Below, in pieces: positions 1-7,760 of a stretch of DNA of 32,069 bases. A program made the position numbers and the translations under genes. This DNA comes from Bacteroidales bacterium (GTDB taxonomy: Bacteria; Bacteroidota; Bacteroidia; Bacteroidales; P3), in assembly GCA_016283745.1 (NCBI GenBank), contig JAEENM010000035.1:1-32069 (forward strand). Direction: 5' to 3'. The notes beneath the pieces are model-generated. The model saw only the letters and a list, made by a program, of their open reading frames with translations. It had not been told where the DNA came from and did no database searches. The stretch's first letter is position 1. The number at the start of each line of letters is the position of its first letter.

Positions 1-287
1 TGCTGCCTTTGGTGAAAAAGGACGGTCTGCCCGAAAAGGCACAGCAGATTGTGGACAGCCTGAAATACGACTATATGGTGCAGTACGACGAGAAAGACGC
101 CATCGGACGTCGCTACCGCCGTCAGGACGCCATTGGTACACCGTTCTGCGTTACCGTTGATAACCAAACACTTGAAGACGGCACCGTTACCGTCCGCGAA
201 CGCGACACCATGCAGCAGGAACGTATCCCCGCCGAAAACCTCAACGCCTATCTGCACGGCAAAATCCAGCCGATAAAAGTGGAGTAG
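1..287 (+). CDS. glyQS: glycyl-tRNA synthetase, C-terminal part (5' end outside window)
   Basis: The reading frame is open from the window edge (first complete codon at base 3) to TAG at 285-287, giving about 94 residues. The segment DAIGRRYRRQDAIGTPFC followed by a TVRERDTMQQER-type stretch is the end of the class II anticodon-binding domain of the homodimeric (alpha2, eukaryote/archaea-like) glycyl-tRNA synthetase used by Bacteroidetes. The enzyme charges tRNA-Gly with glycine in the cytoplasm. The catalytic core is upstream of the window, so completeness cannot be judged. A 7-base-period repeat begins 8 bases after the stop. Identification rests on remembered family motifs and is confident. 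Confidence 0.9.
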   Translation, partial: LPLVKKDGLPEKAQQIVDSLKYDYMVQYDEKDAIGRRYRRQDAIGTPFCVTVDNQTLEDGTVTVRERDTMQQERIPAENLNAYLHGKIQPIKVE

Positions 288-294
288 CAGTTTT

Positions 295-329
295 GAGTTT
301 GGAGTTTATAGTTTATAGTTTATAGTTGT
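295..329 (+). repeat. 7-base-period tandem repeat, GTTTATA type
   Basis: Five consecutive 7-base units (gagtttg, gagttta, tagttta, tagttta, tagttgt) start 8 bases after the glyQS stop. It is one of about a dozen heptamer arrays in this window. Confidence 0.85.
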
Positions 330-345
330 TATTTATAGGGGCTAG

Positions 346-500
346 TAGGGGCGAAATATTTTTCGCCCATCATGTGAAAAAATGTAAGGACACACAGCGT
401 GTGTCTGAAGTTGGAGATAGGTAATTGTTATATGGTAGGGGCGTAAAATTTTACGCCCAAATTGAAATAATAAATTTGTATGGACACACAGCGTGTGTCC
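346..500. repeat. duplicated composite palindrome module (REP/BIME-like)
   Basis: Two copies of a two-part module. Copy 1 has gggcgaaa-tatt-tttcgccc (349-368), then about 20 bases later ggacacac-agc-gtgtgtct (388-406). Copy 2 has the perfect 20-base palindrome gggcgtaaaattttacgccc (439-458), then ggacacac-agc-gtgtgtcc (482-500). Each first palindrome is preceded by GTA. The module fills most of the glyQS-gmhA gap. The last palindrome lies just after a possible gmhA promoter, so it may form a hairpin near the mRNA 5' end. Confidence 0.85.
471..478 (+). promoter_or_regulatory. possible -7 box for gmhA
   Basis: TAAATTTG matches the Bacteroidetes -7 consensus TAnnTTTG about 62 bases before the gmhA ATG. 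No convincing -33 TTTG was found, so support is moderate. Confidence 0.4.
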
Positions 501-539
501 GATGATAAAGATGGGTAATTATTTGATAAATAGGATAAT

Positions 540-1124
540 ATGAGCAATATAAGAATAAAGGAGAGTATAGAGCAGAGTGTTGCTGTTAAGCAGGCTATTT
601 TGTCGGATGCGGCTTTTGCACATCGCATAGAGCAGTCGGCCAAGATAATTGTAGATTGTCTGCAAAATGGCGGCAAGGTGCATTTCTGCGGCAATGGTGG
701 CAGTGCCGCCGACGCGCAACACCTCGCTGCCGAGCTATCGGGCAGGTTCTATTTCGACCGTCCTCCCCTCAACGCCGAGGCTCTGCATTGCAACACCTCG
801 TATCTTACCGCAGTGGGCAATGACTACGGCTATGACCACATCTTTTCACGTCTGCTCCGCGGCACGGGCAAACGTGGCGACGTGCTGGTGGGAATCTCCA
901 CGTCGGGCAACTCGAAAAACATCGTAAAAGCCTACGAGACGGCCAAGGAGATGGGCATCACCATAATTTCGTTCACCGGAGCGACTGGCGGCGTGATGAA
1001 GGAATTCTCCGACATACTGCTCAACGTGCCGTCCACCGATACCCCGCGCATTCAGGAGAGCCATATTATGATAGGACACATTATCTGCGAGCTGGTAGAA
1101 ACGGACATGTTCGGAAAAAAATAA
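540..1124 (+). CDS. gmhA: phosphoheptose isomerase (SIS domain)
   Basis: A 194-residue protein, the usual length for GmhA. It converts sedoheptulose 7-phosphate to D-glycero-D-manno-heptose 7-phosphate, the first step of ADP-heptose synthesis for the lipopolysaccharide core, in the cytoplasm. The SIS fold is visible: CGNGGSAAD at 50-58 and STSGNS at about 120-125. Likely zinc ligands are His61 and Glu65 in HLAAEL, and Gln172 and His180 in IQESHIMIGH. The ATG at 540 gives the canonical N-terminus. No strong Shine-Dalgarno is present, which is normal for the phylum. The gene stands alone between the glyQS end and a convergent receptor gene, and a hairpin terminator follows. Confidence is high. 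Confidence 0.95.
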   Translation: MSNIRIKESIEQSVAVKQAILSDAAFAHRIEQSAKIIVDCLQNGGKVHFCGNGGSAADAQHLAAELSGRFYFDRPPLNAEALHCNTSYLTAVGNDYGYDHIFSRLLRGTGKRGDVLVGISTSGNSKNIVKAYETAKEMGITIISFTGATGGVMKEFSDILLNVPSTDTPRIQESHIMIGHIICELVETDMFGKK

Positions 1125-1140
1125 CTAAAGAAAAACAATA

Positions 1141-1171
1141 AAAAAAAGGCGATGTTTTCATCGCCTTTTTT
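1141..1171. terminator. bidirectional rho-independent terminator between gmhA and the receptor gene
   Basis: A 12-bp stem, aaaaaggcgatg (1143-1154) with catcgccttttt (1159-1170) around a TTTT loop, with T runs usable in both directions. It sits between convergent gene ends at 1124 and 1205. Confidence 0.9.
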
Positions 1172-1176
1172 AATTT

Positions 1177-1204
1177 CAATTATCAACTCTCAACTTTCAA
1201 TTTT
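1177..1204 (-). repeat. 7-base-period tandem repeat, TTGAAAA type
   Basis: Four units on the plus strand (caattat, caactct, caacttt, caatttt) directly abut the TAA stop of the minus-strand receptor gene. Read on the gene's strand most units contain TGA. Confidence 0.8.
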
Positions 1205-3736
1205 TTAGTAATCCGACGAGCCTTCATCGTCGTGGTCGTCGTCGGAGCCTTCGCGGCGGTTTTGTTTCAAGCCGTTGTTGATCTTGTACGAAAAGCCGAT
1301 GGTTACGCTTGGCGAGAGACGTTTGGAGCGCATCACACGGTACATCTGTTCGTTGTCTGTCGTATGTCCGAAACCGCCCGTGCAGAACACGTCGCCCACA
1401 CGCAGGCTGATGGTGGCACGTTTTTGAAGTATGTCCTTTTTCACCGCAAGGTCGGCCCAGTAGGAGGCCAGCATATCGGTCTGCAGGTCCATAAACGGTG
1501 CGCGGTACTGTCCGGAGAACTGTATCGTCCAGTCCTTCGGCAGCATCATAAACGAGTTGAACTTGCCGCTGGCGCGGAAGGCGTTTTTGTCCTGATTGTC
1601 GAGCAGTTCGGTGCCTTCTATCATACTTTCGTAGAGGTTCACGCTAACATTCACTTTCCACCATTTGGCAATCTGCCAGTCCACGATGAACTCCAGACCG
1701 TAGTTGAGGCCTTTGTTGAGGTTCTGCCATGTGGAAGCCCAGTAACCGTCGTATTCGGCGTTGTAGGCCATCCACGGCGAGTAATAGGCTGCCGAAGCTT
1801 CGTCCCACACAAAGCCGTAGCGTGTCATCATATTGTTGGTTTGGCGGAAATAGGCGGAGGTGAAGATGTTCACTTTGTTGATGGCTACGTTGTACGAAAG
1901 TTCGAAGGAGTTGGTGAACTCGGGGTCGAGATAGGGGTTGCCGAAGCTTAGCTGCTGTCCCTCGCGCACATCGAGGTAAGGATGCAGGTCCCACATGTGC
2001 GGGCGACGCACACGGCGGCTGTAGCTCAGTTGCACGCTCTGGTTCTCGTTGATGGTGTACGACATGTGCAGGGTGGGGTAGAGCTCCCAATATTCCTTTT
2101 TCACCGGCTCGATGTCGGGATGGTTCTTGTCCTCGCCGTAGATTGCGGAGTACTCGCCGCGAAGTCCCGCCAAGGCGGAGAATTTCTCCGACACCTTCCA
2201 GCCGAGGGTGGCGTAGATGGCGTGGATGTTCTGTCCGTAGTCGAAATGGGTGGAGGAGCGTTCGTCGAGATACTTCTGCAAATTCCACACGGAGTCGTTG
2301 TCGTTTTCCGTAAGGTAGTAAACATAATTCTGGTTGGTGTTCATCACACGTCCCTCGTAGCCCGTTTCCAGACGGAATTTCTCTGCGAAGGGATGGACAT
2401 AGTCCAGTTTCATATTGATGTTGTGGTTGGAGTTTTCCGTTTCCGAATTGCGGAGATAGTAGTTTTGCAGGTTTGCCGCTTCGTTGGGATAAAACTGTTC
2501 CTGACGGCCGTCGCCGTTTCGACCACGTATGTTGAAAGTTACGTCGGCGGTGAGCATACGGTCTTTCTCGTCGAATTTCTTAATGAAATTGAGGTTGAGG
2601 GCGTGGTTGTGGTTTTTGTTGCTGTTGGTGTCTGTCTGGGTGTAGTTTAGGAAATGGTTTGTGCTGAAATAGTCGTAATTGTCTATGGAGTTCTGTCGTA
2701 CCCTGTTGCCGCCGCGCAGCTGGTACGAGAGCGCAAGGGTGGTCTTTTCGTCGAAATGGTACTCGCCACCGACTTTCACGCTGCCCATGTAGTTGCTGTG
2801 CACACCGTCCTCGAAAAGACTGTCGGCGGAGTATTTGGTGCCGTTGCGGAAACGCTCAAGATAGGTCACGGCGTTGTGTGCGTGACTGCGCACTCCTGCG
2901 TCGGCGGAGAGGAAGAAACCCCACTTGCCGGTGTTGTAGTTGAGGTTGATGGTGGCCATAGAGGTAGGCACAAACTTGGGCAGCGGCGAGCCGAAATTGA
3001 GGTTCACCACGCCGTTCAAACCTTTGGCACCCACAGTGTTTTCCTTCAGTTTCAGGTTGATGATGCCCGACATGCCTTCGGGGTCGTATTTGGCGGATGG
3101 GTTGGTAACCACCTCCACGTTTTCTATCGAGCTGGCGGGAATCTGTTCGAGAAGTGTCTCGAGGTCGCTGCCAAGGAGCTCGTAGGGACGGTCGTTGATA
3201 AGCACTTTCACGTTGGTGGAGCCGCGCAGGGTGACGTTGCCGTCGTTGTCGATAGCCACAGAGGGCACGTTTTCCAGCACATCGGTGGCCGTACCGCCGC
3301 CCGCCACTATGTTCTTATCCACATTCACCACACGTTTGTCGAGTTGGTAGTCCACCATCGAGCGTTCGGCTTTCACTACCACCTGTTCCATCATCTGCGA
3401 GTTCTGCGAAATCTTCACAGTGCCCACTTTCGTTGTCTTCGAGGCGGTTACGGTAATCTGCGAAGGGTGGTAGTAGGTCTGGAATCCCATAAACGACACG
3501 CGGAGGATGTATTTGCCCGCAGGGGCGTTCACCGAAAAAGTGCCGTTGGCAGCCGTCACAGTGCCGTTGGCCATCGATGAGTCGGCGACCTTGAGCAGTG
3601 CCACCGTGGCGTATTCTATCGGCTCGCCACCATTGCCGTCTATCACTTTACCTGTAACTTTGCCGTTGTTTTGTGCGTTGGCAGCCATTATTGCAGATGT
3701 GGCAATCAGAACGAGCAGTGCTATGCGTTTGAACAT
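1205..3736 (-). CDS. TonB-dependent-receptor-like outer membrane beta-barrel protein
   Basis: An 843-residue outer-membrane protein. Residues 1-21 are a signal peptide ending ANA. Residues about 25-110 form a carboxypeptidase-regulatory-like beta-sandwich (GKVTGKVIDGNGGEPIEYATV). A TonB-receptor plug follows at about 125-235 (LRGSTNVKVLINDRPY, then NPSAKYDPEGMSGIINL). The rest is a long aromatic-rich barrel of the Bacteroidetes outer membrane beta-barrel family (OMP_b-brl_3 type). Such proteins import substrates using TonB energy, but the substrate cannot be told and no SusD-like partner adjoins, so this is not a classical SusCD pair. The tail is oddly rich in Asp, Ser and His (SDDDHDDEGSSDY). 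The start at 3736 fits the signal peptide. A 20-base inverted repeat lies 24 bases upstream. Confidence 0.88.
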   Translation of the reverse strand: MFKRIALLVLIATSAIMAANAQNNGKVTGKVIDGNGGEPIEYATVALLKVADSSMANGTVTAANGTFSVNAPAGKYILRVSFMGFQTYYHPSQITVTASKTTKVGTVKISQNSQMMEQVVVKAERSMVDYQLDKRVVNVDKNIVAGGGTATDVLENVPSVAIDNDGNVTLRGSTNVKVLINDRPYELLGSDLETLLEQIPASSIENVEVVTNPSAKYDPEGMSGIINLKLKENTVGAKGLNGVVNLNFGSPLPKFVPTSMATINLNYNTGKWGFFLSADAGVRSHAHNAVTYLERFRNGTKYSADSLFEDGVHSNYMGSVKVGGEYHFDEKTTLALSYQLRGGNRVRQNSIDNYDYFSTNHFLNYTQTDTNSNKNHNHALNLNFIKKFDEKDRMLTADVTFNIRGRNGDGRQEQFYPNEAANLQNYYLRNSETENSNHNINMKLDYVHPFAEKFRLETGYEGRVMNTNQNYVYYLTENDNDSVWNLQKYLDERSSTHFDYGQNIHAIYATLGWKVSEKFSALAGLRGEYSAIYGEDKNHPDIEPVKKEYWELYPTLHMSYTINENQSVQLSYSRRVRRPHMWDLHPYLDVREGQQLSFGNPYLDPEFTNSFELSYNVAINKVNIFTSAYFRQTNNMMTRYGFVWDEASAAYYSPWMAYNAEYDGYWASTWQNLNKGLNYGLEFIVDWQIAKWWKVNVSVNLYESMIEGTELLDNQDKNAFRASGKFNSFMMLPKDWTIQFSGQYRAPFMDLQTDMLASYWADLAVKKDILQKRATISLRVGDVFCTGGFGHTTDNEQMYRVMRSKRLSPSVTIGFSYKINNGLKQNRREGSDDDHDDEGSSDY

Positions 3737-3759
3737 GTGTTGTATGTTTTGTTTTTACT

Positions 3760-3779
3760 GTACTAAATTATATTAGTAC
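3760..3779 (-). promoter_or_regulatory. inverted repeat in the receptor gene promoter region
   Basis: gtactaa (3760-3766), attata, ttagtac (3773-3779): perfect 7-base arms around a 6-base spacer. On the minus strand the spacer and right arm read TAATTTAG, one base off the -7 consensus TAnnTTTG. The palindrome may therefore be an operator over the promoter. This is inference from position only. Confidence 0.4.
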
Positions 3780-4042
3780 CTAAAAACGTAAAAATCTTTT
3801 GTTTTAGTGTGATTTTGATGATTTTTTTTATTGCCGATAGCAAGCAATAGCCCGACAACAAAATGTGGAATCATGAAGAAACTGATTGATTTTGAACTTT
3901 GTTTTCAGAAACGGCGGTTGTTTATCGACTAAAAATTACAATCAGGGAACGCACTCGCCAATCTTTTTTTTTACTGTATCTTATTATAAATCAATATTAT
4001 ACCCCCCCCAGTAAAATAATCGAAAAAAATAAGAATAAAAAT

Positions 4043-4073
4043 TTTGCAATACAACATATTATTTGTAACTTTG
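4043..4073 (+). promoter_or_regulatory. Bacteroidetes-type promoter of the 4102 lipoprotein
   Basis: TTTG (4043-4046), a 19-base spacer and TAACTTTG (4066-4073) match the -33/-7 consensus of the phylum's primary sigma factor. The ATG lies 28 bases downstream. Confidence 0.75.
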
Positions 4074-4101
4074 CGGTGATATTAAAAAAACAAAAATAGT
4101 C

Positions 4102-5253
4102 ATGAAAACACAAATTTTTAAAACCGTTTTGCCGCTGTTGGCGGTGGCACTGTTGGCGGTGGCCTGCACCAAGGAAGAAAATGGCAATCCTCCCGTCGGC
4201 AATACCGACAGCGATTTTATGTTAGTAAAGAACTCCTTGGGCAAGACACTGCGGGAGGCCGAAAGTGTTGCATTGGGCAAGGGATATATAAAATCCACCG
4301 ACGAATACTGGTTGTACACCATCAACGAAAACGGAAACACAAAGCGGCTGCTGCTCTACACAAACACATTCGACAGTGAGGAAATCCTCAAAAATGTGGA
4401 AATGACCATGCATACAACCGATCTCAATGTCTTGAAGATGTATTTCAGAAAATGGGTGGGCGAATTGCAGCAGAACTTGCAATTAACGACGGTGCCCCGC
4501 AAAGAATATGTAATAGAGTACGACGAGGACAACGACAGGGAGTACTCCACCATCGATGCACTTTTGTCTGATATCGACAGACTGACTTCCGTCGGTGAGG
4601 ATTTCAGAGCCGTGGTGGGTTGCGTGGACCAACAGTCGTTCACCTACGAGATAACCCTTTATTCCGACATGGTTTCGCTGCAGGTTATAAACGACCGTGT
4701 TGATGCCGGAAACGACACCATCCCCATCATCGATGATATTTTAGGCAAAGACCGCGACATACTACTTATGAGAGTGGATTATCTGACTTACAAATATTTG
4801 GGTTACACCACTTTTAATATCCGCGACAAAATTAGCGGCGACACTATTCCATTTTTCTCTGTTTATCGTGCCCCGACCGATTTCGGATACCAAAAGCTAT
4901 ATTACCGCACTGTCGACAGTGCAAATATGCTTTTCCACGGCGATATAATCTGGATGGGGTGCGGGATGATGCAATACCCACAACCATCGAGCTTTGTAAC
5001 GGGTCCGTCCAATAATTTGAACCTGCCATATCCCGGACAAAGCAGAATATCCCACTACAACGGCACACGGCACACCACCGTTACCGACGAGACCAACCTT
5101 CGCAACATTTGGAATACCATCTCCATACAGTCGGAGTTCCAGTATTTCTACTCACGCACTACGAAAAAAGTGGCGGTATATCTCTATACTCCCAGTGTTG
5201 GCTGTGGCAATCCCGCCGACTGGTACTATCTTGTTTTTGTGGAACAGCAATAA
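4102..5253 (+). CDS. lipoprotein of unknown function, 383 aa
   Basis: The N-terminus is a lipoprotein signal: MKTQ, a hydrophobic stretch, then the lipobox AVAC with lipidated Cys at about residue 22, followed by TKEENG. The mature part (about 360 residues) matches no family I recognise. It is mixed alpha/beta in look, with an acidic stretch (YDEDNDRE) and a C-terminal SVGCGNPADWYY. It probably sits in the outer membrane or periplasm. A 24-base stretch encoding the signal peptide (4114-4137) is repeated exactly in the next gene (5307-5330), while the mature proteins are unrelated by eye. The downstream lipoprotein starts 41 bases later, so the two are likely cotranscribed from the promoter at 4043-4073. 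Confidence 0.8.
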   Translation: MKTQIFKTVLPLLAVALLAVACTKEENGNPPVGNTDSDFMLVKNSLGKTLREAESVALGKGYIKSTDEYWLYTINENGNTKRLLLYTNTFDSEEILKNVEMTMHTTDLNVLKMYFRKWVGELQQNLQLTTVPRKEYVIEYDEDNDREYSTIDALLSDIDRLTSVGEDFRAVVGCVDQQSFTYEITLYSDMVSLQVINDRVDAGNDTIPIIDDILGKDRDILLMRVDYLTYKYLGYTTFNIRDKISGDTIPFFSVYRAPTDFGYQKLYYRTVDSANMLFHGDIIWMGCGMMQYPQPSSFVTGPSNNLNLPYPGQSRISHYNGTRHTTVTDETNLRNIWNTISIQSEFQYFYSRTTKKVAVYLYTPSVGCGNPADWYYLVFVEQQ

Positions 5254-5294
5254 TTAGGCAAAATTCACGTGAAAAATAAAATGCTAGAAGATAT

Positions 5295-5735
5295 ATGAAA
5301 AAACTTATTTTTAAAACCGTTTTGCCGCTGCTGGCGGTGGTCTTGTTGGCGGTGGCTTTGGCCACGTCCTGCGAAAAAGACAAAAACGAAAATGCGTTGA
5401 CCGTTTCGGGTGTTTCCTTCACAGCTTGCCACGGCGAAGGCGACAAAAGTTACGAAAATCCCGACTCTGTAGCGGTAACTATTAGCGACAAAACCGTTTA
5501 CGTAACGCACTACAACCTCGATGTAAACTGCGGATGGCAGGACATCGATGTGCAGTGCCGCCTCTCCAACGACTCCGTGTATGTGCGGGAGTACGAAATA
5601 ACCCCAGTTCAGGCCAACTGCTCATGTGAGACAAACAACTCCTTCCAAATAAATGGTCTTTCGGGCGGTAGGACGTACACACTTGTAATTGAATTCTGCT
5701 ACCCGTCACCAATTTATAAGACGGTAATGCTATAG
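5295..5735 (+). CDS. small Cys-rich lipoprotein, 146 aa
   Basis: Lipoprotein signal MKKLIFKTVLPLLAVVLLAV followed by lipobox ATSC (Cys26). The mature part has six further cysteines (45, 79, 88, 109, 111, 135), including a CSC pair, and ends in a beta-rich segment (NGLSGGRTYTLVIEF). I recall the layout NC...C...CxC...GxYTL from unnamed Bacteroidales lipoproteins, but the function is unknown. Disulfides or metal binding are possible. Its signal-peptide DNA is nearly the same as in the preceding gene, and it probably shares that gene's promoter. A 7-base-period repeat begins 5 bases after its stop. Confidence 0.78.
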   Translation: MKKLIFKTVLPLLAVVLLAVALATSCEKDKNENALTVSGVSFTACHGEGDKSYENPDSVAVTISDKTVYVTHYNLDVNCGWQDIDVQCRLSNDSVYVREYEITPVQANCSCETNNSFQINGLSGGRTYTLVIEFCYPSPIYKTVML

Positions 5736-5739
5736 GGTG

Positions 5740-5781
5740 GTTTACAGTTTACAGTATATAGTTTATAATAGTTGAAGGTTG
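5740..5781 (+). repeat. 7-base-period tandem repeat, GTTTATA type
   Basis: Six units (gtttaca, gtttaca, gtatata, gtttata, atagttg, aaggttg) follow the lipoprotein stop at 5735. The rest of the gap to 5901 shows no gene or clear terminator. Confidence 0.75.
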
Positions 5782-5901
5782 AAATCTGTTTGATAGGTAG
5801 TATGCCTTGCAGAAACCGCAGTTTGTTATTTGTTGGAAGTGAAAGAGTTTAGCACCAACCATTATAACCCCAACCACCGATCTCAGACCATGAACCCCAG
5901 A

Positions 5902-7320
5902 CTAAAACCGTAGTGGTCTACCTTTCACATCGTTGACAATTCCCCGCTGACAGTCGTAGGTCAAGACGCCGTTGACGAAAGTCTTTTCCACCTTGGCGTG
6001 GAAACGCGTGCCTTCCAGCGGCGACCAACGGCATTTGTAGTAAAGAGTGGCGTTGTCAACCACGGTCTCGGCGTTGAGGTCCACCAAAACGAGGTCGGCG
6101 TTGTAGCCCTCGCGCACAAAGCCCCGTTCCTCGATGCCGAACAGCTTGGCAGGATTGTGGCACATCTTTTCCACCACCTTCTCCAGCGAGAGATAACCCA
6201 GTTTGCATAGCTCAAGTGCCACAAGCAGAGAGTGCTGTATCGACGGCATTCCCGACACCGACTCGAAATAAGGTTTCATCTTCTCTTCGAGCAGATGCGG
6301 AGCATGGTCGGTGGCTATGGTGTCCAAAAGACCGTCGTTCAATGCTTTACGCAGGGCTTCGCGGTCGTCGGCAGATTTCACGGATGGATTACAGCGGATG
6401 CGGTTGCCGAGAGTGGGGTAGTCCTCGTCGCAGAACCACAGATGTGAAGGCGTTACCTCGGCGGTGATACGTTTGGAGTCGATGCTTCCTTCGGAAAAGA
6501 GCGACAATTCTTTGGCCGTGGTTACATGGGCCACGTGCAGACGGCTGCCGAAGTGTTGAGCCAAGCCAACGGCCTTGTGCGTGGAGCGGAAGCAGGCCTC
6601 CTCGTCGCGGATAAAAGCGTGAGCCTCAGGCGGTACGGGGGCGTCGCTCCAGCGTTCTTTGGCCAAAGTGGTGCGTTCCGCAATACGCGCCTCGTCCTCG
6701 CAGTGTGCCACTATGGGTTTCTTGGCTGTCTGGAAAAGACGTTCCAAGGCGGCATCGTCGCTCACAAGCATATTGCCCGTGGAGGAGCCCATAAAGAGCT
6801 TGATGGCGGCGTATTTGGCGGTGTCGATGGAGTTTAGGGTGTCGATGTTGTCGTTGGTGGCGCCCAACATAAAGCCGAAGTTGCAGAGCGATTTCGCCGA
6901 GGCCATCGCAATTTTTTCGTCGAGCAGAGCCTCGGTGGTGGTCTGCGGTTTGGTGTTGGGCATGTCTATCACGGAAGTGACGCCCCCCGCCACTGCGGCG
7001 CAGCTCTCGGTGTGGAAGTCGGCCTTGTGGGTGAGGCCCGGGTCGCGGAAATGCACATGGGTGTCGATAACGCCGGGCAGTAAGTATTTGCCATCGGCGT
7101 CGATGACTATAACGCCTTCGGTTACAGGGATTTCGTCGGCAATTTTGGCAATACGGCCGTTCTCCACCAGCACCGTCTTGCGCTGGATGCTGCCTTCGTT
7201 CACCACAAAAGCGTCTTTGATAAGGTAGCGAAAGGCGGTGATTCCGAACAGATCGGTGAAAAGCACCGTATTCTGCGCGTTTATCTCGTTATCGTTTTTC
7301 AATCCGGCTAAAAGAGGCAT
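5902..7320 (-). CDS. pyrC: dihydroorotase
   Basis: A 472-residue amidohydrolase of the class I dihydroorotase group. It interconverts carbamoyl-aspartate and dihydroorotate in pyrimidine synthesis, in the cytoplasm. Metal-site motifs are in order: HVHFRDPG (His88, His90), the AHCEDE histidine (206), HVAHVTT (262-268) and ATDHAPH (Asp338). The stretch AAIKLFMGSSTGNM is typical of the Bacteroidetes enzyme. The family's usual start corresponds to about residue 32 (YLIKDAFVVNEG). The 31 residues before it are an unusual extension, yet no ATG lies between, so the ATG at 7320 was kept. Just upstream, TTTCAAT-tgtt-ATTGAAA (7331-7348) could form a weak hairpin near the start codon. No other pyr gene adjoins. 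Confidence 0.92.
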   Translation of the reverse strand: MPLLAGLKNDNEINAQNTVLFTDLFGITAFRYLIKDAFVVNEGSIQRKTVLVENGRIAKIADEIPVTEGVIVIDADGKYLLPGVIDTHVHFRDPGLTHKADFHTESCAAVAGGVTSVIDMPNTKPQTTTEALLDEKIAMASAKSLCNFGFMLGATNDNIDTLNSIDTAKYAAIKLFMGSSTGNMLVSDDAALERLFQTAKKPIVAHCEDEARIAERTTLAKERWSDAPVPPEAHAFIRDEEACFRSTHKAVGLAQHFGSRLHVAHVTTAKELSLFSEGSIDSKRITAEVTPSHLWFCDEDYPTLGNRIRCNPSVKSADDREALRKALNDGLLDTIATDHAPHLLEEKMKPYFESVSGMPSIQHSLLVALELCKLGYLSLEKVVEKMCHNPAKLFGIEERGFVREGYNADLVLVDLNAETVVDNATLYYKCRWSPLEGTRFHAKVEKTFVNGVLTYDCQRGIVNDVKGRPLRF

Positions 7321-7760
7321 AATTGTTGAGTTTCAATTGTTATTGAAAATAATGATATAATATATAAATATAACGATAAAAGTGTAAATATATTGTGCAT
7401 ACACAAGTACCGTCGGTTTCCTGATTTCAGGCTGGTAATGCTGCACATGGTATAAAAAAGAATAAATGTGTTAGCTCAATTAATATGTACAGTGACTATT
7501 TGACATCAATCAAACGATTTTTGTGAAAAAACGGTGGCACGTTGGGACGAATTGTGAAGAAAGCTCCAGTGAATGTTTCGATAGCGGAGCGGAGAACACT
7601 CATGCCACCCAAAAACTTTGTTTGTTTCGATTGCCCGAAAAGCGGATAAATAAAGCGTTTTTGAGCATTTTTATTTTTATTTTTATTTTTTTTTTCTAAA
7701 GAAAAGAAAGTATGAAATAAAAATCGTATTTTTGCATCATTGAACAAAAAAGGGAATAAT
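7321..7760. other. divergent intergenic region
   Basis: 440 bases between pyrC and the secreted protein gene. It holds an inverted repeat at 7331-7348, an AT-rich stretch, a repeated (A)TTTTT tract at about 7671-7695, and the promoter at 7727-7734. An 83-codon minus-strand frame (7496-7747) crosses that promoter and low-complexity tract and is not convincing. Confidence 0.6.
7727..7734 (+). promoter_or_regulatory. -7 box for the 7761 gene
   Basis: TATTTTTG fits TAnnTTTG and is followed by CAT, 27 bases before the ATG. No -33 TTTG at the usual distance. Confidence 0.6.

Larger units (their letters stand above)
3737..4101. other. divergent intergenic region, AT-rich
   Basis: 365 bases between the divergent receptor and lipoprotein genes. 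It holds the inverted repeat at 3760-3779, a run of Cs at about 4001-4008, many poly-A/T tracts, and the lipoprotein promoter at 4043-4073. No convincing gene was seen. Confidence 0.7.

Noticed and set aside
2654..3580. 308-codon plus-strand frame inside the receptor gene
   Set aside because: Antisense shadow of the beta-barrel receptor; Val/His-rich composition and no start context.
1205..3736. SusC-type polysaccharide receptor
   Set aside because: No SusD-like lipoprotein gene adjoins, and the barrel looks like the OMP_b-brl_3 type rather than SusC.
7496..7747. 83-codon minus-strand frame before the first secreted paralogue
   Set aside because: Its first codons come from a low-complexity (A)TTTTT tract and overlap a good promoter on the other strand. 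No recognisable domain.
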